Under the pieces are notes generated by a model. That model searched no databases. It was not told the origin of the DNA and saw nothing but the letters and a program-made list of their open reading frames with translations. Of a stretch of DNA of 45,510 bases, positions 16,039-25,500 are shown piece after piece. A program made the translations under genes and the position numbers. The DNA is from Spirochaetaceae bacterium. GTDB lineage: Bacteria > Spirochaetota > Spirochaetia > SZUA-6 > Bin103. The stretch is from positions 1 to 45,510 of the forward strand of contig JAPOQV010000385.1 of assembly GCA_026710565.1 (NCBI GenBank), read 5' to 3'. The first letter of the stretch is position 1, and every line of letters starts with the position of its first letter.

Positions 16039-17124
16039 TTATTGGGGCGGCTGGAAGCGAGGCTGGCGGGGTGCCCGGTCGCGCTCGAGCCGCACCGTGC
16101 TGCCGGCCAGCGGCAGGTCCACGCGCGCTCCTCCCCGCAGGTGGGACTCGATCGCCGCGAAGGTCAGCTCGGTGGCGGCGTACGCGACCCGCACGCCGCC
16201 GGCCGGCGGCTCGCCCGTGTCGAGCGAGCGGACCAGATCCTGCACCAGCCGCTGGGTGGGGCTGACCGGCTGCCAGTCCGGGAACGGCACGTCGGCGAAC
16301 GGACTGCGCGGCTGGCCGGGGTGCTCCCGGCGGCGCATCGAGTACCCGTGCTGTTGGGTGCAGCGCACGGTTCCGTCGGCGCAGCGCGCCTCGAACGCCA
16401 CGTCCTGCGCCGACGGGACCGCGTAGGCCACGACCCCGTTCTCGAACCCGATGCCCCCGTGCGCGGCGGGGTCCCCGGTGAGCCGGTCCCCCTCCAGGGT
16501 CCAGTCGCCGGCCCGAAGCTGCATCTGCACCCAAGAGGCGCGGCGGTCGCCGTTGAGAAACAGCAGGTTGTCGAAGTAGTGGCTGGCCCCGTCGAACACG
16601 GCGGTCTCCTGGATGATGACCGAGAGGAGAGCACCCAACCGCCCGCCGCCGATCACGTCCCGCATCGTGCGGAAACCGGGGTGCCAGCGTCGCTGCGTGC
16701 CCAGGTTGAAGGCCACACCGTGGCGCTCGCACGCGTCCACCATCGACTGCGCCTCCGCCAGGGAGGCCGCCATCGCCTTCTCGCAGTAGATCGCCCGCGC
16801 GCCGTGCTCGGCTGCATGGACGGCGATCTCCGCCCGGCCCTCCGGCTGGGTGGCGATGCTGACGATGTCCGGCCGCTCGACGTCGATCATCCGCCGGTAG
16901 TCCAGGTACTGCTTCTCGGGCGGGATCCCGTAGTGCCTGCCGACCTCCGCCATCACGTCGGGCCGCAGGTCCGAGCACGCCACCAGTTCCGTGCGCTCGC
17001 ACGCGCGGTAGGAGGCAGCATGCGAGTACGGACGCAGGATATACTCGCGGTCGCCTATCTCGTGGTCGATGAAGGCGCCCATGCGGCTGCAGCCGATGAG
17101 GACGGCCCGGTACGTGTCCTGCAT
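16039..17124 (-). CDS. Gfo/Idh/MocA-family oxidoreductase, copy B
   Basis: A 361-residue paralogue of the gene at 14822, starting at ATG 17124. It shares the starts MQDTYRAVLIGCSRMGAFID and IYCEKAMAAS, the GTQRRWHPGF motif and the C-terminal VDLPLAGSTVRLERDR with copy A. Differences cluster in the substrate-domain loops (for example QETAVFDGASHYF against QSNPLFNGSSHYF), which could change specificity. It is divergent from a third family member at 17199 and shares a 74-bp promoter region with it. The gap to copy A is 137 bp and holds no gene. Confidence 0.88.
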   Translation of the reverse strand: MQDTYRAVLIGCSRMGAFIDHEIGDREYILRPYSHAASYRACERTELVACSDLRPDVMAEVGRHYGIPPEKQYLDYRRMIDVERPDIVSIATQPEGRAEIAVHAAEHGARAIYCEKAMAASLAEAQSMVDACERHGVAFNLGTQRRWHPGFRTMRDVIGGGRLGALLSVIIQETAVFDGASHYFDNLLFLNGDRRASWVQMQLRAGDWTLEGDRLTGDPAAHGGIGFENGVVAYAVPSAQDVAFEARCADGTVRCTQQHGYSMRRREHPGQPRSPFADVPFPDWQPVSPTQRLVQDLVRSLDTGEPPAGGVRVAYAATELTFAAIESHLRGGARVDLPLAGSTVRLERDRAPRQPRFQPPQ

Positions 17125-17129
17125 GGCCT

Positions 17130-17143
17130 GTCAGCATACTGAC
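17130..17143. promoter_or_regulatory. Small inverted repeat in the divergent promoter region
   Basis: GTCAG (17130-17134) and CTGAC (17139-17143) form a perfect inverted repeat with a CATA centre. It sits 5 bp upstream of the leftward dehydrogenase start and 56 bp upstream of the rightward one. It could be an operator serving both genes. Arms are short, so chance is possible. Confidence 0.25.
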
Positions 17144-17198
17144 GCTGCGCCGAGGGTGCCACGGGTTGGCGGCGACTCGATCCGGCAAGGAGCGAATA

Positions 17199-18284
17199 AT
17201 GGGAGCGACCTACCGCGCAGCGATCATCGGCACGGGCCGCATGGGCGGCCTGATCGAGGACGAGATTCCGCCGGACAGCTTCAGCCGGCCGTACGGCCAC
17301 TTCAGCGCCTACGAAGCCATCGACGGGGTGGAGGTCGTGGCCGTCGCCAACCGCGGCGCCGAGCGCCTGGAGCGGTTCGGGAAGCGCTTCGGCGTCACCA
17401 ACACCTACCTCGACTACCGGACGATGATCGAGCGGGAGAAGCCCGATCTCGTCAGCGTCACCACCCCCAGCTTCGCCCGCGCGGAGCCGATCGTCTTCGC
17501 TGCCGAGCACGGGGTGCGCGGCATCTACGCGGAAAAGGGGCTCTGCGCATCGCTGGCCGAGGCCGACCGCATTCACGACGCCCTGAAAGCCAACGGCGTC
17601 GCCTTCAACTGGGGGGCCATGCGGCGCCATCACGACGGCTTCAAGCGGCTGCGCGCGGCGATCGGGCGCGGCGCGATCGGCGAGCCCCGGTTCGCGACGC
17701 TGCATTCCCGCACCGACCTGATCAAGCATCACCCGCACACGCTCGACTTGGTGGCGATGATGCTGGGTGATCCGGTGCCGGAGTGGGTCGAGGGCCGGCT
17801 CGAGGAACCGGAAGACCCCGGCGGGCCGCCCACCAAGCAGTACCCGCGCTACGACGCGGCCGGTCACCGCTTCGAACGCCCGCCGGACGGCGAGATCGGC
17901 GACCCGATGGTCGGCTTCTACCGGGTCGGGTATCGCGGCGGAGCCGAGGGCCACTTCGTCCCGCGTCCCGGCTTCGACCTGGACGTGCAGGGCACCGGCG
18001 GCCACGCCCACGCGTGGGACAACGGCGAGCTGATCTTCCTGCACCGCACGGGAGGCGAGGACGTCGAGCAGACGTTCATCCGGCCGCGCGGGGAGAGCCC
18101 GACGATCTGCACGATCCGGGACATCATCCACGAGCTGGAAACGGGCGAGCCCACGGCCGGCCGCATCGACATCACCATGCAGTCGGTCGAGGTGCAGTTC
18201 GGGGTGGCCTGCTCGCACCTGCAGGACGGAGCCCGCGTCGCCCTGCCCGTGGCCGACCGCAGCCTGTACATTCCGGGCGGATGA
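17199..18284 (+). CDS. Gfo/Idh/MocA-family oxidoreductase, third member
   Basis: A 361-residue protein from ATG 17199 behind AAGGAGCG. It has the Rossmann loop AAIIGTGRMGGLIEDE and the Glu-Lys motif IYAEKGLCAS, then WGAMRRHHDGFKRLRAAIG and a substrate domain rich in Gly and His (GTGGHAHAWDNGELIF). It is only distantly related to copies A and B in the second half. Its TGA overlaps the ATG of the sulfatase (ATGA), so the two are translationally coupled. This links oxidation of a sugar ring carbon with desulfation, which fits breakdown of sulfated sugars (inference). Confidence 0.88.
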   Translation: MGATYRAAIIGTGRMGGLIEDEIPPDSFSRPYGHFSAYEAIDGVEVVAVANRGAERLERFGKRFGVTNTYLDYRTMIEREKPDLVSVTTPSFARAEPIVFAAEHGVRGIYAEKGLCASLAEADRIHDALKANGVAFNWGAMRRHHDGFKRLRAAIGRGAIGEPRFATLHSRTDLIKHHPHTLDLVAMMLGDPVPEWVEGRLEEPEDPGGPPTKQYPRYDAAGHRFERPPDGEIGDPMVGFYRVGYRGGAEGHFVPRPGFDLDVQGTGGHAHAWDNGELIFLHRTGGEDVEQTFIRPRGESPTICTIRDIIHELETGEPTAGRIDITMQSVEVQFGVACSHLQDGARVALPVADRSLYIPGG

Positions 18285-19774
18285 GTCCGAACGTCGTCTT
18301 CATCCTCACCGACGACCAGGGGCCGTGGGCCGCCGGCTGCTACGGCAACCCGGAGATCCGCACGCCCAACATCGACCGGCTGGCCGCCACCGGCGTGCGC
18401 TTCGACAACTTCTTCTGCGCATCGCCGGTCTGCTCACCGGCACGGGCCAGCCTGCTCACCGGCACGATCCCCTCCGGTCACGGCGTGCACGACTGGATCC
18501 GCGACCGCAACATGCCGCCCGATGCCGTGAGCTACCTGGAGGGCCAGCGGACCTACACCGAGATCCTCGCCGGGCACGGCTACCGCCTGGGCCTGAGCGG
18601 AAAGTGGCACCTGGGCGACAGCCTCACCCCGCAGGCCGGGTTCACCCACTGGTTCGTCCACCAGCGGGGCGGCCGGCCGTACCGCGGCGCGCCCCTGGTC
18701 CCCCCCGGCCCCCCCGTCACCGCACCCGGCTACGTCACCGACGTCATCACCGACGACGCGCTGCGCTTCATCGACCGCGCGGGCGATGCGCCGTTCTATC
18801 TCGGCGTCCACTACACCGCCCCGCACAGCCCGTGGGAAGGCCATCCGCAGGACATCGTGGGCTCCTACGACGACTGCCCGTTCCGGTCCTGCCCGCAGGA
18901 GCCCATGCACCCGTGGGCCACGTCCCTGACCCGCGACTGCCTGGGAAACCGGGAGAAGCTGAAGGGCTACTTCGCGGCCGTCACCGCCATGGACCTGAAC
19001 GTCGGCAGGATCCTGGACCGCCTGGAGGAGCGCGGCCTGCGCGACGACACGCTGATCGTCTTCACCAGCGACAACGGCTTCTCCTGCGGCCACCACGGCT
19101 TCTGGGGCAAGGGCAACGGCACCTTTCCCCTGAACATGTACGACAACTCCGTGAAGGTGCCGATGATCGTGAGCCACCCCGCCCGGTTGCCGCACGGCGG
19201 GAGCGCCGGCGCGCTGGTCAGCCAGTACGACGTCATGCCGACGCTCCTCGACTACCTCGGCGTCGAGGAGCCCCCGCACAGCGCGGATCAAGCCGAGCTG
19301 CCCGGCACCAGCTTCGTGCCCGTGCTGGAAGGCGAGGCCGAAGAGGCGCGGGAGGACGTGGTCGTCCACGACGAGTACGGCCCCGTGCGCATGATCCGTA
19401 CCCGGGAGTGGAAGTACGTGCACCGCTACCCATACGGCGCGCACGAGCTCTACGACCTGACCGCCGATCCCGCCGAACGGAACAACCTCGCCGACGAGCG
19501 CTCGCGTCGCCCGGTGGTCGACGAGATGCGCGACCGCCTGACCCGGTGGTTCGACCGCCACGTCGATCCTCGCCTCGACGGAACGCGCTTTCCCGTATCC
19601 GGCCTGGGCCAACTGGACCGCATCGGTCGCCGCACCGCCGGCGACCGCTGTTTCCACGACGCCGAGTTCCGCATCGCCGCATCGGGATTCCCGGCCGCCT
19701 CCACCGACCGAGCCCCGGCTCCCGACCGGCACACACCGCCCGTTGCGGCCGGGCAGACCCCGCCCCTATCGTAG
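18281..19774 (+). CDS. Type I (formylglycine) sulfatase
   Basis: A 497-residue arylsulfatase-like hydrolase. The N-terminal NVVFILTDDQGPW supplies the metal-binding Asp pair (D11, D12). The signature CSPARASLLTG has the Cys (C51) that is converted to formylglycine. GKWHLGD, HYTAPHSPWEG and FTSDNGFSCGHHGFWGKG complete the active site. No signal peptide is present, suggesting a cytoplasmic enzyme acting on imported sulfated saccharides. The maturase (formylglycine-generating enzyme) is not in this window. The last 40 residues are low-complexity and Pro/Ala-rich, unlike the family core, and may be a non-conserved extension. Coupled to the upstream dehydrogenase; the SelA-like gene begins 19 bp downstream. 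Confidence 0.93.
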   Translation: MSPNVVFILTDDQGPWAAGCYGNPEIRTPNIDRLAATGVRFDNFFCASPVCSPARASLLTGTIPSGHGVHDWIRDRNMPPDAVSYLEGQRTYTEILAGHGYRLGLSGKWHLGDSLTPQAGFTHWFVHQRGGRPYRGAPLVPPGPPVTAPGYVTDVITDDALRFIDRAGDAPFYLGVHYTAPHSPWEGHPQDIVGSYDDCPFRSCPQEPMHPWATSLTRDCLGNREKLKGYFAAVTAMDLNVGRILDRLEERGLRDDTLIVFTSDNGFSCGHHGFWGKGNGTFPLNMYDNSVKVPMIVSHPARLPHGGSAGALVSQYDVMPTLLDYLGVEEPPHSADQAELPGTSFVPVLEGEAEEAREDVVVHDEYGPVRMIRTREWKYVHRYPYGAHELYDLTADPAERNNLADERSRRPVVDEMRDRLTRWFDRHVDPRLDGTRFPVSGLGQLDRIGRRTAGDRCFHDAEFRIAASGFPAASTDRAPAPDRHTPPVAAGQTPPLS

Positions 19775-19793
19775 GCGACCGGACGGAAGCGAC

Positions 19794-20942
19794 GTGGCGG
19801 AAGACATCTACGATCACCTTGGCGTCGCGCGGCTGGTGAACGCCGCGGGCGGCTTCACCGCCTTCGGCGGGTCGCGCATGCGGGAGTCGACGCTGCAGCG
19901 GATGAACGAGGCGGCGCGGAGCTACACCGACATCCGCGCCCTGCAGGCCGCCGTGCACGGGCGGCTGGCCGAGCTGACCCACAACGAGGCGGCATTCGTC
20001 TCGAACGGGGCCGACACCGGCCTCTACCTGTGCGCCGCAGCGGCCGTGGAGCGGCGCGCCGGCCGGCCGATCCGTTACCTGAGCCCCGAGGAGATCGGCC
20101 GCTACGAGGTGATCGTGTTCACCGCCCACCACAACCCCTACGACTTCGTGCTGCAGCAGCTCGGCGTGCGCACCAGGACCCTGGGCTACGCGAACTTCAT
20201 CGAGCCGATCACGCGCGAGACGCTCACCCACAACATCACCGACCGCACCGCCGCCATCTTCTTCTTCCAGGCCGAGCACGGCTGGACGACGCAGGGCGGA
20301 CTCCCCTTCGAGGACACGGTGGCGGTGGCGCGCATGCATGGGCTGCCGCTGGTGATCGACTGCGCGGCGCAGCTTCCGCCGAAGGAGAACCTCTGGAAGT
20401 TCACGCAGGCCGGCGCGACCGCGGCGCTGTTCTCCGGCGGCAAGGACCTGCGCGGCCCGCAGTCGAGCGGCCTGCTGGTGGGCGAGCGCTGGTTCCTGGA
20501 GATCGTCACCCGCATCGGCTTCCCGAACTACGGCCACGGCCGGATGATGAAGACCGGGCGCGAGGAGATCGTCGGCCTCTACTGGGCGGTCAGGGAGTAC
20601 CTGGAGGCCGACGAGGACGCGCGGCTGGCCTGGGCCGACGAGGCCGTGGCGGAGATCTGCCGGGCGCTGGCCGGCAGCCGGCTCTTCGCGGCCGAGCGCG
20701 ACCCCTGCAGCGAGGCGGGACAGCCGATCGCGCGGGCCAGGTTGCGAATGCTCGGCGGTATCGGCGAGCAGCAGGTGCTCGACTACCTGCGCGCCCAGGA
20801 CCCGCCCGTGGTGTGCGGCAGCGAGTCCCCGGGAGAGGTGACGGTGGCGCCGATGTGCATGGAGCCCGAGGAGGTGCCGGTCGTGATCGAAGCGCTACGG
20901 CGCAGCGAGCGCGACCTGGCCCCCGGAGAGATGGAGCGCTAG
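19794..20942 (+). CDS. SelA/DgaE-like PLP-dependent enzyme
   Basis: A 382-residue fold-type I PLP protein from GTG 19794. Seen motifs: GVARLVNAAGGFTAFGGSRM, typical of SelA-like proteins; VIDCAAQLPP with the cofactor Asp (D189); and ALFSGGKDLRGPQSSGLLVG with the Schiff-base Lys (K217). The group includes D-glucosaminate-6-phosphate ammonia lyase (DgaE) and other amino-acid or amino-sugar-acid lyases; true selenocysteine synthase is longer. With sulfatase and dehydrogenase neighbours, an amino-sugar-acid lyase role is plausible but unproven. The stop TAG at 20940-20942 is completed by the first base of the adjacent MITE-like element. Confidence 0.8.
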   Translation: MAEDIYDHLGVARLVNAAGGFTAFGGSRMRESTLQRMNEAARSYTDIRALQAAVHGRLAELTHNEAAFVSNGADTGLYLCAAAAVERRAGRPIRYLSPEEIGRYEVIVFTAHHNPYDFVLQQLGVRTRTLGYANFIEPITRETLTHNITDRTAAIFFFQAEHGWTTQGGLPFEDTVAVARMHGLPLVIDCAAQLPPKENLWKFTQAGATAALFSGGKDLRGPQSSGLLVGERWFLEIVTRIGFPNYGHGRMMKTGREEIVGLYWAVREYLEADEDARLAWADEAVAEICRALAGSRLFAAERDPCSEAGQPIARARLRMLGGIGEQQVLDYLRAQDPPVVCGSESPGEVTVAPMCMEPEEVPVVIEALRRSERDLAPGEMER

Positions 20943-21067
20943 TACCCCATCAAACTGATGTCGACGGGTGACATTAGGTGGCTACACGGGCTTCAAGCGC
21001 TGGAACGGCGCGCACGAGGCCGAGCCCCGTAGCACGCACCCCTAAAAACTACAGTTTGATGGGGTAC
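20942..21067. mobile_element. MITE-like palindromic element, 126 bp, with 16-bp terminal inverted repeats and TA duplication
   Basis: The ends GTACCCCATCAAACTG (20942-20957) and CAGTTTGATGGGGTAC (21052-21067) are perfect inverted repeats. They are flanked on both sides by TA (20940-20941 and 21068-21069), and the outer bases C and G restore CTAG. IS630/Tc1-mariner elements insert into TA, and IS630 itself prefers CTAG, so this looks like a non-autonomous relative. A nested repeat (GCTACACGGGCT at 20981-20992 against AGCCCCGTAGC at 21023-21033) lets nearly the whole element fold. It encodes no protein. Removing it and one TA would leave two convergent genes whose TAG stops share one CTAG. Confidence 0.75.
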
Positions 21068-22059
21068 TAGGCCGACACTCCCTTCAGACGCTTGCGCCGG
21101 GCCCGCATCTGCGCTTCTGACTCCGGCGAGCCGTCGCAGAAGCTGCCGAACCACTTGTCGAGCGGGACGTTCTCACCGCCGTAGTTGCAGTCGAAGTACT
21201 TGTGGTGGAGGTAGTGAAAGTACCCGCCCTGCTTGATCGCGTGGTCCTTGCCGACCTCGACCTTGAAGAAACCGGCATGGGCGGGAACGGGCGCGATGCC
21301 GGCGTGCATGAGATGAAAGATCCCGTGCAGCGGATGAGAAGGAATGATCCAGTGCAGGAGCACGCCGCTGAAGTACAGCAGGTGCTCGACGGGATGCATC
21401 GACAGTCCCGACCACGGGCCGGGGTTGACGTTCTTGTGATGGACGTAGTGCGCAGCCTTGTACAGCGGTTTCCAGTGCGTGATCCGGTGCGTCCAGTAGA
21501 AGTGGAGCGTCCGCAGCCACGGAACGGCCAGCATCAGGAGCACGAAATAGACCGGGCTGGTTGCGAAGCCGATCATCGGCAGCCTGCCGTTGGCGTACAT
21601 CCACAACGTGACCGCCTCGTACGCCGTCCAGATCAGGCCGCCTGAGACCAAGGTCCAGAACACGTTGTCCCGCGTCTGGTTGCCGAACAGGAAGGTGCGA
21701 TTCCTGGCACTCGGCCAACGACCGTTGTACTTGTAGCGATCTCCCTGGGCGCGCTGGACGTAGAGCCGCACGTGCACGGCCCCGTAGAGGACGACGATCA
21801 GCACCGCATTGCGGGCATAGATTTCGGCGATCCAGCCGATCGAGAAGGAACCGGTGCGGCTCAGGTCGGGCGTGAACCACAGCCAGCAGACCACCGCGAC
21901 CAGCGCATAGAAGAGATTGTACGGCCAGTAGAAGTTGACCAGATAGCGCAGCGCCGGGAGCACCCGGAACGGCCAGCGGAACAGCGGAGACGGTTCCGGC
22001 AAGGAGTCGGGGAGCCACTCACCGCGTCGGTCACGCTGCTGGACGTCAGCTTCAGCCAT
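21067..22059 (-). CDS. Sterol desaturase / fatty acid hydroxylase superfamily membrane protein
   Basis: About 330 residues from ATG 22059. An in-frame start ten codons upstream at 22089 is also possible. Several hydrophobic helices (YLVNFYWPYNLFYALVAVVC, SPVYFVLLMLAVPWL) surround the eight-His di-iron signature of the family: HFYWTHRITHW, AAHYVHHKN and YFHYLHHKYFDCNYGG. These enzymes are inner-membrane oxygenases acting on sterol, carotenoid or lipid C-H bonds. The N-terminus is hydrophilic. It is convergent with the SelA-like gene across the MITE-like element, and its stop is completed by the element's last base. It diverges from the cyclophilin-like gene with about 65 bp between starts. Substrate unknown. 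Confidence 0.9.
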   Translation of the reverse strand: MAEADVQQRDRRGEWLPDSLPEPSPLFRWPFRVLPALRYLVNFYWPYNLFYALVAVVCWLWFTPDLSRTGSFSIGWIAEIYARNAVLIVVLYGAVHVRLYVQRAQGDRYKYNGRWPSARNRTFLFGNQTRDNVFWTLVSGGLIWTAYEAVTLWMYANGRLPMIGFATSPVYFVLLMLAVPWLRTLHFYWTHRITHWKPLYKAAHYVHHKNVNPGPWSGLSMHPVEHLLYFSGVLLHWIIPSHPLHGIFHLMHAGIAPVPAHAGFFKVEVGKDHAIKQGGYFHYLHHKYFDCNYGGENVPLDKWFGSFCDGSPESEAQMRARRKRLKGVSA

Positions 22060-22124
22060 GCTCCGAGCGTATCGCCACCCCCGAGACATTGTCCATCGAC
22101 GGTCGCCGGCCTATCCTCGGCGGA

Positions 22125-22517
22125 ATGGCATCCCTGACGTTTCGCCTCGAGATCGGCAGTGTGGCCCTGGAGGGACGGTTCAACGACTCGGAGACCGCCG
22201 ACGCGATCGCCGCTGCCTGTCCCATCGACATTCGCCTCTCGCGCTGGGGGGACGAATACTACGGCGACTGCGGCGTGGTCGCGGACGCCGCGCCGGAGGC
22301 CCGCGAGGTAATGGAGATCGGAGAGGTGGCGTACTGGCCGCCGGGGAGCGCGCTCTGCGTGTTCTTCGGCCCCACCCCTGCCAGCGCCGGCACGGAGCCG
22401 CGGGCCGCCTCGCCCGTGAATCCCGTGGGCACCCTCAGCGGGGAGAGCGACGCCCTGGTCGCGACGCTGTCCTCACTGCCGGGCAGTGTCCGCGCCCGTC
22501 TGACGCTGATGGGTTAG
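22125..22517 (+). CDS. TM1367-like cyclophilin-fold protein
   Basis: A 130-residue cytoplasmic protein, start taken at ATG 22125. A TTG at 22089 in frame is less likely. GEVAYWPPGSALCVFFGPTPAS followed by SPVNPVGTL is the hallmark of the small cyclophilin-like family first seen in Thermotoga TM1367. The function of this family is not established; peptidyl-prolyl isomerase activity is not assured. The gene stands alone and converges on the large autotransporter gene with a 31-bp gap. Confidence 0.8.
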   Translation: MASLTFRLEIGSVALEGRFNDSETADAIAAACPIDIRLSRWGDEYYGDCGVVADAAPEAREVMEIGEVAYWPPGSALCVFFGPTPASAGTEPRAASPVNPVGTLSGESDALVATLSSLPGSVRARLTLMG

Positions 22518-22548
22518 GTCAGGCGGCAAGTCCGGGTCGCCTCTGATA

Positions 22549-25500
22549 TCAGTGTGCTGACACCTCCAGCGTGATCTGAAAATCCGGGGGCTCGGTTTCG
22601 GGCGCGTTGTCCCGGAGTGCGCCCGCCAGCCCCACGCGCAGATCGGAGCCGAGTGCCATCCGGTAACCGAGCCGGTACTCGGCGACTCCCTCGGACACGG
22701 ACACGCCGGCCCAGGGCGTCCCCGTCGCGGAGCCGCCGAGGACGGAAACGCCGTAGCCAAACTCCGTGTCGATGTCCCAGCCAGTCGCGGTGCCGCCGAC
22801 CTGCAAGGGATCGGCGTGGGTCTCGATCCCCCAGCTCGCCTGCCGGCCGTCGTCGTTCAATCCACGCGCCGAGGACAACGCAAAATAGGGGCCGAGCTCC
22901 GAGCCCCCGCTCGGGTCGTAGCGCACCGACCCCGCAAGGCTCCAATTCCTGAACCCGTCGGCGCCATGCACCGGCAGGGCGCGCGAGTAAAGCTCCGCGG
23001 TCAGGTGTTGCGCCGGATGGGCATAGCGAAGCCCACCGCCGATCTCCATACCCCATCCGGTCTCCACGCCGCCTCCGTCGAGCCGTCCGCCGACGTCGAC
23101 GAACGGCACGATCCAATGTCCGTCACCGACGACGATCTCGTAGGCGCCCTCCAGCGCCAGGCGCAGCCGGGACGCGTCCACCGATGCGGCCGCGAAGGAT
23201 GCGGCCGCATCGGCGTCGATCGCCAGGAGCAGCCCATCGGCCTTGACCGACACCGACCACGGATGGTCCTCGGTCGGAGAGAGGACCTGCATCAGCCCGC
23301 CGACAGCCGCCATGCGGAGCGCGATGCCGGTCTCCAGCGACTGGTCGTTCATCGTGCGAGTCAGCGTTCCGGTACCGATGCCCACCGTTCCCCACAGCGA
23401 CAGGCGATCGTTCACGCCCAAGCGTAGATAGGGATGAACGCCGGTCAGCACCGAGGTCAACTGCGCCGCGACGTCGTCGAGCGCGACCGTGCCGCCACCC
23501 CGGCTGTGCGACAGCGCGATGCCCAGGAGCACCTGCCCTGCCGCCAGCTCCGCACCGAAGGTAGCGGTCCCGACACCGCCGCCCAGTACCCGGTCGTTCT
23601 CGCCTTCGACGTCGAACCGCGAGACCGAGCCCCGGCCCCAGAGGCTCCATCCCGGCGCGTCCTGTTGCGCCGTGGCGGAGCCATCGAAGGGACTACCGGC
23701 CGGAACGACGCCAACCGTGGAGCGCGTGCACCGCCAGCGTGGAGACAGGTTGTCCGGAGTCCCTTCCACCGACCGGCGGTCCCGCGCGCAGCGCATCCGC
23801 TCGTCGAGTGCGTCCACGACCTGAGCAGCCGCCGTACGACCGAAGTGCCCGATCCATCGCGTCGTCGCTTGGTCTTCCGGCTGCGCGGCGGCGTGATCGT
23901 CGTCCCTGATGGTCGCGGTGCCTTCAGGGTCGATCAGTGCCGCATTGCGCGCATCGCTCAGCCTGACCGTGAAGACCTCGTCTCTTTCTTCCTCGTCGTC
24001 ATCCAGGATCTGGACCGCGATCGTCTTCCGCGTCTCACCGGGCGCGAAGGCGAGCGTCCCGTTCTCGCCCGTGTAGTCCGCGCCCGCTGTCGCCGTCCAG
24101 TCCGATGTCTCGTAGGCCACCGTCACCAAGGCACTGGTCCGTCGGTTGAGGCTTACAGTGAAGGGCACGCTCCCTCCGTCCTCGGTCACCGTCACGTCGT
24201 CGATGAACAGCGCCGCCAGCCCGGAAGGTGAAGAGGGCCCGTCGGCGCCATCGCCAGGGTCATCGTCTTCCGTGTCATCGTCCCTGATCGTCCCCGTCGC
24301 CTCCGGGTCGCCCAGCGTCGCGTTGCGCGCGTCGCTCAGCGCTACCGTGAACGTCTCGGTCCCTTCCTCGGCACTGTCATCCAGCACCGGCACCGCGATC
24401 GCCCTTCGGGTCTCTCCGGCCCGGAACGTCAGTGTCCCGTCCGTGGCCGTATAGTCGGAGCCGGCGGTCGCCGTCCAGTCGGACGTCCGGTACGCCACGG
24501 TCACGGGCTGGTCGGTCTCGCCGCTCAGGCTCACCCTGAACACCGCGCTCCCCGCGTTCTCCGCTACCGCCACGTCGTGGATGGCGAGCTCCGGAAGGCC
24601 GGATGGCGGAAGCGTTTCGTCGCCGCCATCGTCTCTGATCGTCCCGGTCGCCACCGAGTCGCCGAGCGTCGCGTTGCGCGCGCCGCTCAGGGTCACCGTG
24701 AACGTCTCGGTCCCCTCCACGTCGTCGTCATCGAGCACCGGCACCACGATTGTCTGCCGCGTGTCGCCGGGCTCGATCGTCAGCGTCGCACTGGCGGCGG
24801 TGTAGTCCATTCCGGCAGTGGCCGTCCCGTCCGACGTCGCATACACCACCGTCACCGCGTCGCCGCTCTGCTTGTCCAGGCTCACCCTGAAGACGGCGCT
24901 CCCGGAGCCCTCGGTGACCGTCACGTCATGGATCGACAGCGACGGCAGCCCGGAGGGCGGCTGGATACCGTCATCGTCCACGATCGTTGCCATCCCCACG
25001 CCCTGCAGCAGGGTCGCGTTCTGGGGGGTGCTCAAGCTCACCGTGAATGTCTCGCTCCCTTCCTGCCGCGCGTCATCGGTCACCGGCACGGTAATCGCCT
25101 GCTCCTGCTGGCCGGCTTCAAATGTCAACGTGCCGCTGGTGGACGTGAAGTCCTGTCCGGCAATAGCCGTCCCGCTCGACGTCTGATACGCCACCGTTAC
25201 GGTCGCAGCACTCTGCTCGTCCAGCCTCACGCTGAATACCGCGCTGCCGTCACCCTCTCTCACCGTCACGTCGTTGATCGCCAGCCTCGGTACGCCGGGC
25301 TGTGGAGGTTCGACCCCCTCATCGTCCCGGATCCTCGCTATCCCCACGCTGTCGAGCAGCGTCGCGTTCGAGGGTGTGCTCAGCGTCACCCGGAACGTCT
25401 CTTCCCCTTCCGCATCGCTGTCATCCAGCACCGGCACCGCGATCGTCCCGACCGTCTCGTTCGGCAGAAACGTCAGCGTCCCATCCGTGAACGTGTAGTC

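Noticed and set aside
20958..21051. A possible transposase fragment inside the MITE-like element (GYTGFKRW-like reading)
   Set aside because: The stretch is under 100 bp, has no start and the match to any transposase is not recognisable. The nested inverted repeat explains it better.
22543..22552. CTGATATCAG palindrome after the autotransporter gene
   Set aside because: A 10-bp palindrome overlapping a stop codon is expected by chance in a window of this size.
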